A stretch of 64,000 nt of DNA from Bradyrhizobium sp. CSA207 (GCF_029051685.1 NZ_JAACFT010000008.1:1-64000); one strand, 5' to 3'. Shown: positions 29,929 through 40,619, numbered from the stretch's first letter. The notes: generated by a model not told the origin, from the letters alone. Numbers and translations are program-made.

Positions 29929-31020
29929 TCATGATCCGCATCCGCCCGGATCCGCTTTCCTGATCCGTTCCTTGCGCCGCCGGGCCGGCGCCGGCGCAAT
30001 GTGGATACGCCCCCCGGCAAGGCTGATCAAGGCTCCCGCAAGCGTCTGCTTCAGCCTTGGCCGGCCCTTTGTGGCTGTACGGGCGCCTGACGCAATGGCC
30101 TGATCGAGCGCAGCCAGGAGGGATTCGACCTTGCCGAGTTCCGCCGGCCCCTCATGACCGAGAGCGTTGATAGTCCGCAGCAGCAGCCGCAATCGAACCT
30201 CTTCCGGCAGAGCGGCGAAGCCAGCGGCTTCGAAGCTTCGCGCACCCGGGTCATGCGGCGCATCGCCGCGATCCCGCAGGCGAAGGAAACGCTCGGCGCC
30301 GTCGGCCAGCACCTCGACAGCCGCATTGGCCCGCGCCAGCCGCGCAGCGAGCCGCGCTAGATTTCGGATATCGCCGCCCTCGGTTGCGAGCTGCGGCAAC
30401 AGCGCGCGCAGCCGCGGCCGGGTGAAGGCAGTATCGCGGTTGGTGGGATCGTCGGTAAAGCCGAGCTTGGCCCGCTTCAGGGTCGCAACGAGCTGCGACT
30501 TCGGGACGTCGAGCAGCGGGCGCGCCAGCACGATGCCGTCCCGCTCCGCCAGGCGCGCCATCGCCGACAGCCCGGCAATTCCGCTGCCGCGGAGCAGCCG
30601 CATCAACAAGGTCTCGGCCTGGTCGTCACGGGTGTGCGCGGTCAACACGTGGCTCGCGCCGGCCGCACGGGCGGCTTGTGCGAGCAGGCGGTAGCGGGCT
30701 TCGCGCGCAGCGGCAGGCAGCCCCGTCTTCGGCTTTGCCCCACGCCAGCGCAAGGTCCGGTGCGTCAATCCGAGAGCCGCGGCCTGTCGCTTGACCTCGC
30801 GCGCCTCGCGCGCCGCCTCGGGCCGCAGGCCGTGATCGACGGTGACGACCAGCAGTCGAGGCCCGCGCGCAAGGCTGCGCTGCCAGCGCGCCGCAAGCCA
30901 CATCAGCGCGACCGAGTCGGGCCCGCCGGAGACCGCGAGCACCAGCGCCGGCGCTTTTTTGAGATCGGCGAACAGCCGCCTGGCCTCGCGCGCCGAAATC
31001 GGTGAGTTGTCGTCTGACAT
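29929..31020 (-). CDS. tilS: tRNA(Ile)-lysidine synthase
   Basis: A 363-residue enzyme that converts C34 of the CAU anticodon of tRNA-Ile to lysidine using lysine and ATP. The PP-loop motif LAVSGGPDSVALMWL is at residues about 33-47, and HTRDDQAETLLMRLLRGSG, typical of TilS, follows. The C-terminal half is short and lacks an obvious full TilS C-terminal domain, as in many alphaproteobacterial versions. It lies between cpoB and ftsH, the usual order. Confidence 0.94.
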   Translation of the reverse strand: MSDDNSPISAREARRLFADLKKAPALVLAVSGGPDSVALMWLAARWQRSLARGPRLLVVTVDHGLRPEAAREAREVKRQAAALGLTHRTLRWRGAKPKTGLPAAAREARYRLLAQAARAAGASHVLTAHTRDDQAETLLMRLLRGSGIAGLSAMARLAERDGIVLARPLLDVPKSQLVATLKRAKLGFTDDPTNRDTAFTRPRLRALLPQLATEGGDIRNLARLAARLARANAAVEVLADGAERFLRLRDRGDAPHDPGARSFEAAGFAALPEEVRLRLLLRTINALGHEGPAELGKVESLLAALDQAIASGARTATKGRPRLKQTLAGALISLAGGRIHIAPAPARRRKERIRKADPGGCGS

Positions 31021-31157
31021 GACGCTGCAATCGTCCGAGGATGGACCGCCTGTTTAGCGCAGCTCCGGCCGTATTGTCAGGACCTCGCGCAAACGCGCTC
31101 CGCGATTGTCGCGAGGGAAAACCGCTCCGCATTTCGCGCGAACGCGGTCCTTAGGCT

Positions 31158-32180
31158 CTAGCACTTCACCCGCTTCTGCTCGCGGTCGACCGCGGCTTTA
31201 ACGCCGGCAGAGGCGCGCGGATATTTGCGGCCGACCTCGCCGAAGGCGGCGCAGGCGGCCTCCTTCTCCTTCAGCGCGGCGAGCGACTGGCCGAGCCGCA
31301 GCAGGGCATCCGGCGCCTTGGCCGACTTCTCGTATTTGGTGGTGACGGCGAGGAAGGCTTCGGCGGAGTCGCGATATTGCTGGCGCTGGAAGTAGCTCTC
31401 GCCGAGCCAGTATTGCGCGTCGCCGAGCAGCGGATCGCTCGGATATTTCTGCGCAAAGGTCTTCATGGTCTGCTCGGCGAGCGCATAGTCCTTGCGCTGC
31501 ATGTAGCCAATGCCGAGGTCGAACTCGTCGCGCGGCGATGCCGAGGGCGGCAGCGTGGCGAGGCCGCCGCCCGCCGGCGCGGGATAGCCGGGCTGGGTCG
31601 GCGCCGGCGCGGCAGCTTGCGGGATGCGCCCGCCGGTGTTGGCGAGATCGAGCGGTTCGCCGGCGCCGCGCCCGCCGGGTGCCCCGACCGGGGCTCCTGC
31701 CGTCATCGGCTGCTGTCCGCCGCCGAGCGCGCGCGGCGCGCCGGGCGCGCTCGGATTCTGGCTCGGGTCGAACGCATCGCCGCGGCGGCGCGTGCCGGGT
31801 GCGCCCGGCTGAGGCGGTTCCTGAACGATCGGGGCCGGAGCTGCAATCTGCGGCTCGTAGCTCGGCTGGGAGGGTTGCTGCTGCTGGCGATAGACCGGCG
31901 CGGACTGGGCGGGCGGCACGGCTGCGGTGTTGGGCTGCGCCGGCGGCTGTCCGGGGGCGGCTTGTGCGCCGCCTTCGAACTGACGGAGGCGCTCTTCAAG
32001 CTGGCGGTTACGATATTGCAGCTCTTCGTTCTGGCCGGTGAGCTGGCGCAGCTGGTTCTCCAGCCGCTCGATCCGCATTTCAGGGTCGGCATCGTCCGAC
32101 TGCGCGAGGACGGGCGAGCACAGAGAGAGCAGCGCGGCGATCGCCACGGTGCCGGTAATTGCCTTGAATTTCGATGACAT
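31158..32180 (-). CDS. cpoB: Tol-Pal system protein CpoB (YbgF)
   Basis: A 340-residue periplasmic protein. A signal peptide ends near SPVLAQ (residue about 26). A coiled-coil trimerisation segment follows (MRIERLENQLRQL... to about 75), then a long Pro/Gln/Ala-rich linker (about 80-215) and three TPR units starting near DEFDLGIGYMQRKDYALAEQ. CpoB coordinates outer-membrane constriction with peptidoglycan synthesis during division. The longer frame adds 19 residues; the ATG at 32180, preceded by AGGGT, gives the proper signal peptide. It lies 182 bp downstream of pal. Confidence 0.93.
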   Translation of the reverse strand: MSSKFKAITGTVAIAALLSLCSPVLAQSDDADPEMRIERLENQLRQLTGQNEELQYRNRQLEERLRQFEGGAQAAPGQPPAQPNTAAVPPAQSAPVYRQQQQPSQPSYEPQIAAPAPIVQEPPQPGAPGTRRRGDAFDPSQNPSAPGAPRALGGGQQPMTAGAPVGAPGGRGAGEPLDLANTGGRIPQAAAPAPTQPGYPAPAGGGLATLPPSASPRDEFDLGIGYMQRKDYALAEQTMKTFAQKYPSDPLLGDAQYWLGESYFQRQQYRDSAEAFLAVTTKYEKSAKAPDALLRLGQSLAALKEKEAACAAFGEVGRKYPRASAGVKAAVDREQKRVKC

Positions 32181-32306
32181 TTTACCCTGACGACGAAAGC
32201 GAAACTGGCCTGCGACGGAACCTTCGACGCGCCACACATTGAAGGGGAGTACGCCAAAAATGTGACTCGAACAAAGGGGTTTCTATCACAGGACGCTGAC
32301 ACGAAA

Positions 32307-32328
32307 CCGGCGCCCGAGAGGGCGCCGG
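32307..32328 (-). terminator. Hairpin between pal and cpoB
   Basis: A 9-bp stem (CCGGCGCCC / GGGCGCCGG) with a 4-nt loop, 35 bp after pal. On the minus strand it is followed by only TTTCGTGT, a weak U-tract, so it may cause partial termination and lower cpoB expression rather than a full stop. Confidence 0.45.
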
Positions 32329-32362
32329 CAAATTGCTTCCTGGTCGTGGAGCGGGCGGCTGT

Positions 32363-32851
32363 CTAGGAGCTCGCGTTCAGCACGGTGACGGCACGGCGAT
32401 TCTGCGACCAGCAGGAGATGTCGTTGCAGACGGCGACCGGCCGCTCCTTGCCGTAGGAGATGGTGCGCATGCGGTTCGGGTCGATGCCGCGCGAGGCCAG
32501 GAACGAGCGCACCGATTGGGCTCTGCGGGCGCCGAGTGCGATGTTGTACTCGCGGGTGCCGCGCTCGTCGGCGTGACCTTCGATGGTGAAGCTGTAGCGC
32601 GGATAGCTCTGGAGCCACTGCGCCTGCTTCTCCAGGGTCACGATCGCCTGCGGGGTCAGGTCGGTCTGGTCGCTTTCGAAGAACACGCGGTCGCCCACGT
32701 TCACCACGAAGTCCTGCTGACTGCCAGGCGTCGCCGCGCTGGCCATCGCATCGGCACCCAGGTTCTTGTTGGCGCAGGCGCCCATCGACAGCGCGACCGC
32801 GAGCACCGCAGCCAGCTTCAATCCCTGGAGGATGCGCATAGGATGTTTCAT
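32363..32851 (-). CDS. pal: Peptidoglycan-associated lipoprotein Pal
   Basis: A 162-residue outer-membrane lipoprotein. The N-terminal signal ends in SMGAC, with Cys at residue 26 as the lipidation site. The OmpA-like domain carries RVFFESDQTDLTPQA and the peptidoglycan-binding segment TIEGHADERGTREYNIALGARRAQSV (described in two overlapping blocks in the family), with conserved Asp and Arg. Pal tethers the outer membrane to the cell wall and works with TolB. It is separated from tolB by two unrelated genes. Confidence 0.96.
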   Translation of the reverse strand: MKHPMRILQGLKLAAVLAVALSMGACANKNLGADAMASAATPGSQQDFVVNVGDRVFFESDQTDLTPQAIVTLEKQAQWLQSYPRYSFTIEGHADERGTREYNIALGARRAQSVRSFLASRGIDPNRMRTISYGKERPVAVCNDISCWSQNRRAVTVLNASS

Positions 32852-33127
32852 TCCGGAGCCTCCACGCTCACGTTAGTCCACTGCTGTCCGGTCTACAGGG
32901 GGTTGGTTAAGCGAACGTTCCGTCAACCTTGATGGGACGTTGCCAGAGCCGGTCAAATGCCCCCCACCGGCGAAAAGCAACCACCATGGTTAATGGGTTG
33001 TAAATGTGGCGCGAGGGTGAAGGCAAGCCCTCTTAGGCGCCGAAAGAACCGCTTTTGCCGGTAATATGGGCCACGGCCATCGTGCGCCCCGACTGCCGGC
33101 GGAACCTGATGATTGAGGTGAACCGGA

Positions 33128-33859
33128 TCATGCCTGCGCTGCAGCGCCCGCAACGAGCACCGGCCGCAACGCAGCCTTCCTCTGGCTGCTCCGTTCGAAC
33201 AGCATCCGCCGTTCGAACGCGTTCGAGCGCATAATGGGAAAGCGTGTCAGCACCTTTTCCCGAAGGTTCTGGAAATCGGACGCCATCAAGGACGTCTTCA
33301 TCGTATGCCAGCCCGGAAACGCGCGCGGTTCGGCGACGGGCTCATGCAGGAACACGCGCCGGTAGAACGGCTGGTGATCGGGGCGCACCATCGCAAGGCC
33401 CGTATCGGCATTGAAATATTCGCAAGCCAGATAGGCCAGCCGCAGGGTCAAATAGGGAAGCTCTGGGAGTCCCTTGGCTTTTTCGGGATCCGCGGCAAGC
33501 CGCGCTGGATCCACGAAAACCTCGCCCCGATCGAGGCGCCTATGAAGAACATCGCCATACAATTCGGTTGAATAGGACATGCGGCATTCCGACGTCAGGA
33601 CGTGGATGCGGACGGAACTGCATAGCTCTCCGTCAACGTAAACGCCGAATATCCAGACGTTGGGCGCATCGTCATAGACATCGCAAACGCGACGAGTCTC
33701 TGACGGCAAAATCAATCCGCTATTCAGATACGCCTTGTAACGCAGCAGGTAGATGGACTCTCTGTCCTCGGGAGTCTCGATCAGCCGGTAATCGATGCGA
33801 TCGAACAGCGCCGCACCGCGCACCAGCGACGGCCTGCGTGGCTCGACTTGAGACGACAT
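33128..33859 (-). CDS. FeeM-like N-acyl amino acid synthase (GNAT fold)
   Basis: A 243-residue protein resembling the N-acyl amino acid synthase FeeM and autoinducer-synthase branch of the acyltransferase superfamily. Characteristic stretches are ESIYLLRYKAYLNSGLI, DVYDDAPNVWIFGVYVDGEL, FVDPARLAADPEK and LTLRLAYLACEYFNADTGLA, then RPDHQPFYRRVFLHEP. Such enzymes use acyl-ACP to acylate an amino acid; the acceptor here is unknown. GGGAG precedes the start. A CtrA-type box lies about 47 bp upstream. The gene stands between a GGDEF/EAL gene and pal. Confidence 0.65.
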   Translation of the reverse strand: MSSQVEPRRPSLVRGAALFDRIDYRLIETPEDRESIYLLRYKAYLNSGLILPSETRRVCDVYDDAPNVWIFGVYVDGELCSSVRIHVLTSECRMSYSTELYGDVLHRRLDRGEVFVDPARLAADPEKAKGLPELPYLTLRLAYLACEYFNADTGLAMVRPDHQPFYRRVFLHEPVAEPRAFPGWHTMKTSLMASDFQNLREKVLTRFPIMRSNAFERRMLFERSSQRKAALRPVLVAGAAAQA

Positions 33860-33905
33860 CCGATTACTCCCAAACGTTCAATCAACTTACGCGAGTATGC
33901 AAAGA

Positions 33906-33921
33906 TTAATGGTTTCTTAAC
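33906..33921. promoter_or_regulatory. CtrA-type box TTAA-N7-TTAAC
   Basis: TTAATGGTTTCTTAAC is an exact match to the full CtrA consensus TTAA-N7-TTAAC. It lies 47 bp upstream of the FeeM-like gene, within promoter distance, suggesting cell-cycle control of that gene. Confidence 0.5.
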
Positions 33922-34028
33922 AAGATTGCAAAGCTTTAGGGGAGGTAAGGTTAACCTTTGCGGCCCGCAAAACCACGGGTACAGCCTGGTCTCAAATCAA
34001 AATCTGTGAGGATCGCGCGTCGCGCGAA

Positions 34029-36359
34029 TTAGGCGAGTGACCGCGAGGAGACGACGATCAGCTGGTCCTGCATGCGGTTGCCATGCGAGGCATTGAGCAA
34101 TTGGCGGACCCGCACCGCAGGGACCGGACGGCTGAACAGATAGCCCTGCGCTTCCGTGACGGTGCCATCGGCGCTGATGAGCTCGAGCTGCTCGCTGGTC
34201 TCGATCCCCTCTACAACCACGGACATGCCGAGGTCGGCGGATAGCCTCGCCACGCCGCGCAGCAGCGTCAGCGGGCGGTCAGTGTCGATGCCCTCGAGGA
34301 AGGAGCGGTCGATCTTGACCTTCTGCATCGGGAAGTTGTGCAGATAGCTGAGGCTCGAATAGCCGGTGCCGAAATCATCCAGCGAGATGCGCACGCCGAG
34401 CGCATGCAATTGCGACAGGATGTCATGAGTGAGCTGGGTGTTGTGCAACAGCGAGGACTCGGTGATCTCGATCTCCAGCCGATGGGCGGGAAGCCCCGAG
34501 ACCTCGAGCGCGTAGCGGATCTCGCTCAGCACGTCGCGCTGGTGGAATTGCTGCGGCGAGAAGTTGACGGCGACGCTGACGCCTTCGGGCCACTTCATGC
34601 ATTCCATGCAGGCGCGGCGCAGGATCCAGCGGCCGAGATCGACGATCAGGCCCATGTCCTCGGCGACCGGAATGATGTCGACCGGCGAGACCGTCCCGCG
34701 CACCGGATGATTCCAGCGCAGCAGCGCCTCGCAGGTGGTGATCTTGCCCGACTTCAAATTGACCAGTGGCTGGTAGAACAGCTCGAATTCCTCGTTGGCG
34801 AGCGCCTTGCGCAGGTCAAGCTCGAGAATGCGGCGGGCCTCGACGGTCGCCGCCATCTCGTCGCGGAAAAAGCAGAAGGTGCCGCGGCCGTCGGCCTTAG
34901 CACGGTACAGCGCCATGTCGGCGTTCTTGAGCAGCGTATCGGCGCTGGTCCCGTCCGGCGAGGTTAGCGCGATCCCGACGCTGGCACCGATCTCGACCAG
35001 GTGATTATCGATGCGGTAACGCTCGCTCAATCGCTCGACGATACGCCGGGCAAGACTCGCGGCGTCCTCGGGCGAAGAGATGTTCTGCTGGAACACGACG
35101 AATTCGTCGCCGCCGAAGCGGGCGACGAAATCCTCCGGCCGCAACATTTCGCGCAGGCGGTTGGCGACCGCGCATAGAAGCTGGTCGCCGCAGGGATGAC
35201 CCAGCGTGTCGTTGACCTGCTTGAACTGGTCGAGGTCGATGAACAGAAGCGCCGAAAGGGACGCGGCGTGCTGCGAGTCCGCCAGCAGCCTCTCGATCTC
35301 ATCGCGGAAATGGACGCGATTGGGCAGCGCCGTGAGATCGTCGTAGCGTGCCAGGTGCGTAATCTTGGCCTCGGCGCTGCGCCGCTCCGTGATGTCCTCG
35401 AGCAGCACCACCGCGCCGCCGTCGGCCATTGGCTGGGTCGTCCAGGACAGTGAGCGGTTTCGCTGCATGTCGGGATCGGAGGTGATGATCTCTTTGGCCT
35501 GCGAACTCTCGACGGCAGCGACGATCAACTCGCCGCTGGCGGCCGACACGGATCCGGCGGCCACGCACGCCGCAACGATGTCACGCGCATTAGTGCCACT
35601 CTGCGTGATAGCCGGCGGCAGGTTCATCATCGCGCCGAAGCGATGGTTCATGACCGCCAGCTGTCCGTCAACACGGAACATGCAAAGCCCGTGCGGCATG
35701 TTGTTCAAAGCCGTGTCGAACTGGCCCGCAAGCGCCGCTTCGCGTCCCCGCGCCACGACCGCGCGCATGAATATTCTGTGCAGATTGGCCGAAAGTTGCA
35801 TCACGGCAAGCAAAAACGCGGCGCTCACGAACGCCATGGCGATGTAGTACGGCGTGCCGCGCACCGCCAGTGCGATCACCGCCGGACCGAACTGAAGCAT
35901 GGCCTGCTGGTGAAATATCGACGGCCGCCCGTAGGCCCTGGCCGCTCCGCCCGCCACAATGCCGGTGGTGACGGACAGGGCAATGAGGTGGACTACGGCA
36001 TCGTCGTTGCTCAATAGGGCGACCGAACACCACGTGCCGATAGCAGCAGCCTGGATCAGTGCTCCAACTCGGTAGCGCTTCTGCCACTTGCCGGCTTCTT
36101 CGGCAGTGAGGGCCGATTTGCGGGGGCTGAAGCGCCGGAGATCGAACACCCGGATCGCGCCCGCGACGATAAGAAACAGGACGCATGCCCAAAGCATACT
36201 TTGTCCCGTCTTCAGCGCCGTCAGGCTTGCCGCAAATGCGACGAAGACTATACCAGCGAGCAACGGGCCGGACGCTTCGAACAGTGAATCGATCAGCGCC
36301 GCCGAAAGGTTCGGCGAGGACTTTTGATCGATCTCTCCGCTCTGGCTGTCGAACTGCAT
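34029..36359 (-). CDS. Membrane GGDEF/EAL cyclic-di-GMP protein with PAS domain
   Basis: A 776-residue protein. Residues 30-195 hold about five or six membrane helices; 205-325 form a PAS-like sensor; 335-495 a diguanylate cyclase domain with intact ARFGGDEFVVF (GGDEF near 416-420) and an inhibitory RxxD site (RPED) five residues before it; 510-765 an EAL phosphodiesterase domain with CEALLRWNHP. Both active sites look intact, so it may make and/or degrade cyclic-di-GMP. It lies between tolB and pal, where an alphaproteobacterial Tol-Pal cluster would normally be uninterrupted. Confidence 0.93.
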   Translation of the reverse strand: MQFDSQSGEIDQKSSPNLSAALIDSLFEASGPLLAGIVFVAFAASLTALKTGQSMLWACVLFLIVAGAIRVFDLRRFSPRKSALTAEEAGKWQKRYRVGALIQAAAIGTWCSVALLSNDDAVVHLIALSVTTGIVAGGAARAYGRPSIFHQQAMLQFGPAVIALAVRGTPYYIAMAFVSAAFLLAVMQLSANLHRIFMRAVVARGREAALAGQFDTALNNMPHGLCMFRVDGQLAVMNHRFGAMMNLPPAITQSGTNARDIVAACVAAGSVSAASGELIVAAVESSQAKEIITSDPDMQRNRSLSWTTQPMADGGAVVLLEDITERRSAEAKITHLARYDDLTALPNRVHFRDEIERLLADSQHAASLSALLFIDLDQFKQVNDTLGHPCGDQLLCAVANRLREMLRPEDFVARFGGDEFVVFQQNISSPEDAASLARRIVERLSERYRIDNHLVEIGASVGIALTSPDGTSADTLLKNADMALYRAKADGRGTFCFFRDEMAATVEARRILELDLRKALANEEFELFYQPLVNLKSGKITTCEALLRWNHPVRGTVSPVDIIPVAEDMGLIVDLGRWILRRACMECMKWPEGVSVAVNFSPQQFHQRDVLSEIRYALEVSGLPAHRLEIEITESSLLHNTQLTHDILSQLHALGVRISLDDFGTGYSSLSYLHNFPMQKVKIDRSFLEGIDTDRPLTLLRGVARLSADLGMSVVVEGIETSEQLELISADGTVTEAQGYLFSRPVPAVRVRQLLNASHGNRMQDQLIVVSSRSLA

Positions 36360-36565
36360 CTGATTTGTACGCGCATCCTGTCCGGCGCGTACTTCTACCT
36401 AGTTCAGGTGAAGTCTTTCTGAGGGAACATCGTTAAAGTCGAGTTGTTTTGAACCCTCAACAATCGAAATAAGCCAATAGAAACAAAGCACTGGGAAAAG
36501 TTTGCCGGGCACAACCTTAAAGATTTGTTGCCGCGGACAAACATCTCGCAAAGTTTTCGAAAAAA

Positions 36566-36591
36566 GGCGCGCGTTCAAGCGAACGCGCGCC
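36566..36591 (-). terminator. Intrinsic terminator of the tolQRAB operon
   Basis: A perfect 11-bp stem (GGCGCGCGTTC / GAACGCGCGCC) with loop AAGC, followed on the minus strand by TTTTTTCG. It lies 12 bp after the tolB stop and shows that tolQRAB ends here, separate from the downstream GGDEF/EAL gene. Confidence 0.88.
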
Positions 36592-36603
36592 GAGGTCCGG
36601 CCG

Positions 36604-37971
36604 CTACTGACCGGACGTTGAGGATAGCAGCGGCGACCACGCCGGATCGGACGCGAAGCCCGGCGTCGGCACCTTAAGTTCGTTGCGGCCCGAGATATCG
36701 ACGGAGAACAGCGACGGTCCGCCGGCGCCGCCGGGATCGCGGAAGAACATCAGCACGCGACCGTTCGGCGAGAAGGTCGGCCCCTCATTATGGTAGCCAG
36801 AGGTGAGGAGCCGCTCGCCGGTGCCGTCCGGCTTGATGACGCCGATCGAGAACTGCCCGCCGCCCTGCTTGGTGAACGCGATGTAGTCGCCGCGCGGCGA
36901 CCACACCGGCGTCGAGTAGCTGGCGTTGGTGTCGTCCTTGGAGAAGGAGATGCGCTGCGCCGCGCCGCCGCCCGCGGCCATCACGTAGATCTGCGGCCTG
37001 CCGCCGCGATCGGACTCGAAGCAGATGCGAGTGCCATCGGGGGAGTAAGAAGGAGAAGTGTCGATCGCCGGCGTGTCGGTGAGGCGCGTGGTCGAGCGCG
37101 AGCGCAGGTCCATCACGAACAGGTTGGAATTGCCGCCCTGCTGCAGGCTCATGATGACGCGCTGGCCGTCCGGCGAGAACCGCGGCGCAAAGGTCATCCC
37201 AGGGAAGTTGCCGACGATTTCGCGCTGCCCGGTCTCGATGTTGTAGAGATAGACCTTCGGATCGCCCTGGCCGAACTCCATGTAGGTGATCTCTTGCGAG
37301 TTCGGCGAGAAGCGCGGCGTCAGCACGAGTTCGGCACCGCGGGTCAAATAGCGCACATTAGCGCCGTCCTGGTCCATGATCGCGAGCCGCTTGACGCGCC
37401 GCTCCTTCGGACCGGTCTCGTCCACGAACACCACGCGGCTGTCGAAATAGCCCTTCTCACCGGTCATCCGCTCATAGATCTGGTCGGAGATGATATGCGC
37501 GATGCGGCGCCAATATTCCGGCGAGGTGAAATATTGCTGGCCGGCGAGCTGCTGGCCGGAGACCACGTCCCAGAGGCGGAATTCGGCCTTGAGCCGGCCG
37601 TCCGGCTGCCGCGTCATGCGGCCGGTGACCAGCGCCTGCGCGTTGATGGTCTTCCAGTTCTGGAATTGCGGCGCCACGTCGATGTTGCTGATGCGCTCAA
37701 TGAACGCAGCCTGGTCGATCGGGGCAAACAGGCCCGAGCGCTTGAGATTGTTCGTGATGACCTGGGTGACGCCGTTACCGACGTCGCCGTCGGACGGTGA
37801 GCCCGGCAGGAAGTTGGTGATCGCGATCGGTACAGGCTGAAATTCGGTGGGGTCGATGCGGAGCCGCGGCTGGGCCTGCTGGGCGAAGGCCCGTCCGCCC
37901 CCGAGCATCGCAAGCGTCGATCCGGTCAGGGTCATGAAGCGGCGGCGGTTCATCGATCGGACGTCATTCAT
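36604..37971 (-). CDS. tolB: Tol-Pal system beta-propeller protein TolB
   Basis: A 455-residue periplasmic protein. The N-terminus [18 protein letters not shown] is a twin-arginine-type signal rather than a plain Sec signal, with cleavage near AFAQQ. The TolB N-domain (about 35-175) is followed by WD40-like beta-propeller repeats with the DGA-type turns [23 protein letters not shown] and [13 protein letters not shown]. TolB links TolA to Pal. The start at 37971, 23 nt after tolA, gives the N-terminal [12 protein letters not shown]; the next Met (MNRRRF) is an alternative. A strong terminator follows. Confidence 0.95.
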   Translation of the reverse strand: MNDVRSMNRRRFMTLTGSTLAMLGGGRAFAQQAQPRLRIDPTEFQPVPIAITNFLPGSPSDGDVGNGVTQVITNNLKRSGLFAPIDQAAFIERISNIDVAPQFQNWKTINAQALVTGRMTRQPDGRLKAEFRLWDVVSGQQLAGQQYFTSPEYWRRIAHIISDQIYERMTGEKGYFDSRVVFVDETGPKERRVKRLAIMDQDGANVRYLTRGAELVLTPRFSPNSQEITYMEFGQGDPKVYLYNIETGQREIVGNFPGMTFAPRFSPDGQRVIMSLQQGGNSNLFVMDLRSRSTTRLTDTPAIDTSPSYSPDGTRICFESDRGGRPQIYVMAAGGGAAQRISFSKDDTNASYSTPVWSPRGDYIAFTKQGGGQFSIGVIKPDGTGERLLTSGYHNEGPTFSPNGRVLMFFRDPGGAGGPSLFSVDISGRNELKVPTPGFASDPAWSPLLSSTSGQ

Positions 37972-37994
37972 CGCAAAATTCTTTTGTTCGGATG

Positions 37995-38948
37995 TCACAA
38001 CATATCTTTCAGGCCGAATGTCATCGGAATGAGCTTCCAGCTGTCGTACTGCTGCTTTGGCATGAACGAATAGACCTGACACTGCACGATGGCGCGCTTG
38101 GCGCTCTCCGCCACGGCCTGCGCAATGGATCGCGAGGGTCCCCTCACCGCGACGACGATGGGCTCGGACGCGAGCGATCCATCGATCTTCATGGGAATAT
38201 CGATGTCGGCCTCGTACTGATCGGCGTCCTGCCCGTTATAGGTGGGCGTGAAGCAGCGCTTGACCGCACCCTGGAAAGCGCCTCGCCAGGTCGCAACGTT
38301 GGTAACGGCGGTCCCGGTCGTCGATCCCAGCGAAGCGGATGCATTCATTGTCGTCCCGGTGAGCTCGTGCCGGGTCGTTGCGCGCTTGTCGAGTTCGCGC
38401 TGGATCTGCGCCGGATCGAACGGGCGCTCCTTGGGCTTGGGCTGCTGCTGCACCGCCGCGACCTTGGGCTCCGGCGGCTTGGGCGGCGGCTTCTTGGTCT
38501 CCAGCTTCTTCTGGAGCTCGGCAATCGGATCTTCCTTGGCCGGATCAGGCTTCTTTTCCTGCGGCTTCGGCTCTTCTTTCGGCTTGGCCTCGGCGACCGG
38601 CTTCGGCGGCTCGGGCTTCTTCTCGACCGGCTTCTCGACGGGCTTTGGCGGCGGCTCCGGGGTCGAGTTGGTCTTGATCAGCTCTTTCTTCTCGGTGACC
38701 TTGCCGACGGCGTCCTCTTCGGGCTTGGCCTCCGCGATCTTCTCGACCTTGGGCTTCGGCTTGTCCTTTTCGCCAGTCTTCTGCCCAGCGGTGATCTGCG
38801 CGAGCTGGTCGCTGGAGATGATGTCGATCGGGAGCGACTCTTCCGGCGCGACGAAAGCCCTGCTGCTAAAGGTGACCAGCCCCCATCCGATCACGAGGAC
38901 GTGGAGGGCGATTGACGCAACCAATGTCTTGTCGACATTCACCTTCAC
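37995..38948 (-). CDS. tolA: Tol-Pal system protein TolA
   Basis: A 317-residue inner-membrane protein. One helix (about 8-28, [18 protein letters not shown]) anchors it. A long Lys/Pro/Glu-rich domain (about 55-190) spans the periplasm, and the C-terminal domain (about 215-317) carries the TonB/TolA-like [22 protein letters not shown]. TolA transmits proton-motive energy from TolQR to TolB-Pal. It overlaps neither neighbour but is only 4 nt from tolR, so it is part of the tolQRAB operon. The repeat-rich centre makes its exact length variable among strains. Confidence 0.9.
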   Translation of the reverse strand: MKVNVDKTLVASIALHVLVIGWGLVTFSSRAFVAPEESLPIDIISSDQLAQITAGQKTGEKDKPKPKVEKIAEAKPEEDAVGKVTEKKELIKTNSTPEPPPKPVEKPVEKKPEPPKPVAEAKPKEEPKPQEKKPDPAKEDPIAELQKKLETKKPPPKPPEPKVAAVQQQPKPKERPFDPAQIQRELDKRATTRHELTGTTMNASASLGSTTGTAVTNVATWRGAFQGAVKRCFTPTYNGQDADQYEADIDIPMKIDGSLASEPIVVAVRGPSRSIAQAVAESAKRAIVQCQVYSFMPKQQYDSWKLIPMTFGLKDML

Positions 38949-38952
38949 CGGC

Positions 38953-39402
38953 TTAGGACCCCTGCTCCACTTCCGTGACCAGCGCCAGCTTCTTGAATCC
39001 GGCGCCGGACAACAAGCCCATCACCTTGGCCACGGTCCCGTAATCTGCCTTCTTGTCGGCGCGCAGGTAGATGCGTTCCTCGAGCCCGCCGCGCGCATCC
39101 GTGATCGCTTTGAGCTTCGGCACCAGTTCGTTGATCGCGATCTCGGCGTCGGCGATGAACACCTTGCCCTTGATGTCGACGGACATCTGGATCGGCTTCT
39201 GGTCGTTCTGCTCGAGGCTCTTGGCCTGGGTCTGCGGCAGGTCGAGCGGCACGCCGACCGTGAGCAGCGGCGCCGAGACCATGAAGATGATGAGCAGCAC
39301 CAGCATCACGTCGACCATCGGCGTGACGTTGATCTCGGCCATGACCGGCTTGCGCCGGCTGCGGCGCCCGCCGCCGGACGAACTGGCTACGTTCATGCCC
39401 AT
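38953..39402 (-). CDS. tolR: Tol-Pal system protein TolR (ExbD family)
   Basis: A 149-residue protein with one N-terminal membrane helix. The proton-channel Asp is seen in EINVTPMVDVMLVLLIIFM (Asp near residue 30). The periplasmic ExbD/TolR domain follows. With TolQ it forms the proton-driven motor. It sits 42 bp after tolQ and 4 bp before tolA. Confidence 0.95.
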   Translation of the reverse strand: MGMNVASSSGGGRRSRRKPVMAEINVTPMVDVMLVLLIIFMVSAPLLTVGVPLDLPQTQAKSLEQNDQKPIQMSVDIKGKVFIADAEIAINELVPKLKAITDARGGLEERIYLRADKKADYGTVAKVMGLLSGAGFKKLALVTEVEQGS

Positions 39403-39444
39403 GATCTGCTGCCCAAATGTGCCCTGACACTATACATGCCGTCG

Positions 39445-40161
<717 letters not shown>

Positions 40162-40619
40162 AAGCAGTATCCTCTCAAGGCGATCGTTATCCAACGTCCC
40201 CCGGCAGCATATGGCTGCCGGTTCCCCAACAGCCGCGCCAACCGGCACAGCCGGCAAGCCCGCTTAAAGCCTGGTCTTTTCTGGGGTGCAGGGCTCGTCC
40301 AAAGCCGGCCGTCTGCATTCCCTGCCAAGATGTCAAAACTAAGGGCCCCGACCCAAGGCCTTGACTTCGGGCTTTGGGCGCGATTGTCCGCAATTACCAG
40401 AGCCCGGCGTTGGTTAATGCGCGGTTACCGGGACCGAATTTGGCTGCGGGAAAGGTAGCCAGTGCAGGCGGTTGGGGGCAGGTGCGTGGCGCCCCCAACA
40501 GGGAGATGCAGTTCCGTCCCTTTACCGCACGCCGAAAGAGAAGCGAAGCCCAGCTTCCTGGGGAGGAACCAGCGATCATCCGGAAAATTGTCCCGAAAAT
40601 CACCTTCCGAGGTTTTGCC
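40162..40619. other. Intergenic region between divergent tolQ and DUF2231 genes
   Basis: The 458 bp must hold promoters in both directions. The only motif of note is TTAA-N7-TTAC at 40414-40428, one base from the CtrA consensus. I see no small gene, repeat or terminator with good support. Confidence 0.4.

Noticed and set aside
36424..36446. GGAAC-N16-TGTT resembling an EcfG general stress promoter
   Set aside because: It points away from the only gene near it (the GGDEF/EAL gene on the minus strand) and no plus-strand gene follows.
40414..40428. TTAA-N7-TTAC resembling a CtrA box between tolQ and DUF2231
   Set aside because: One base off the consensus and about 200-250 bp from either start; too weak to call.
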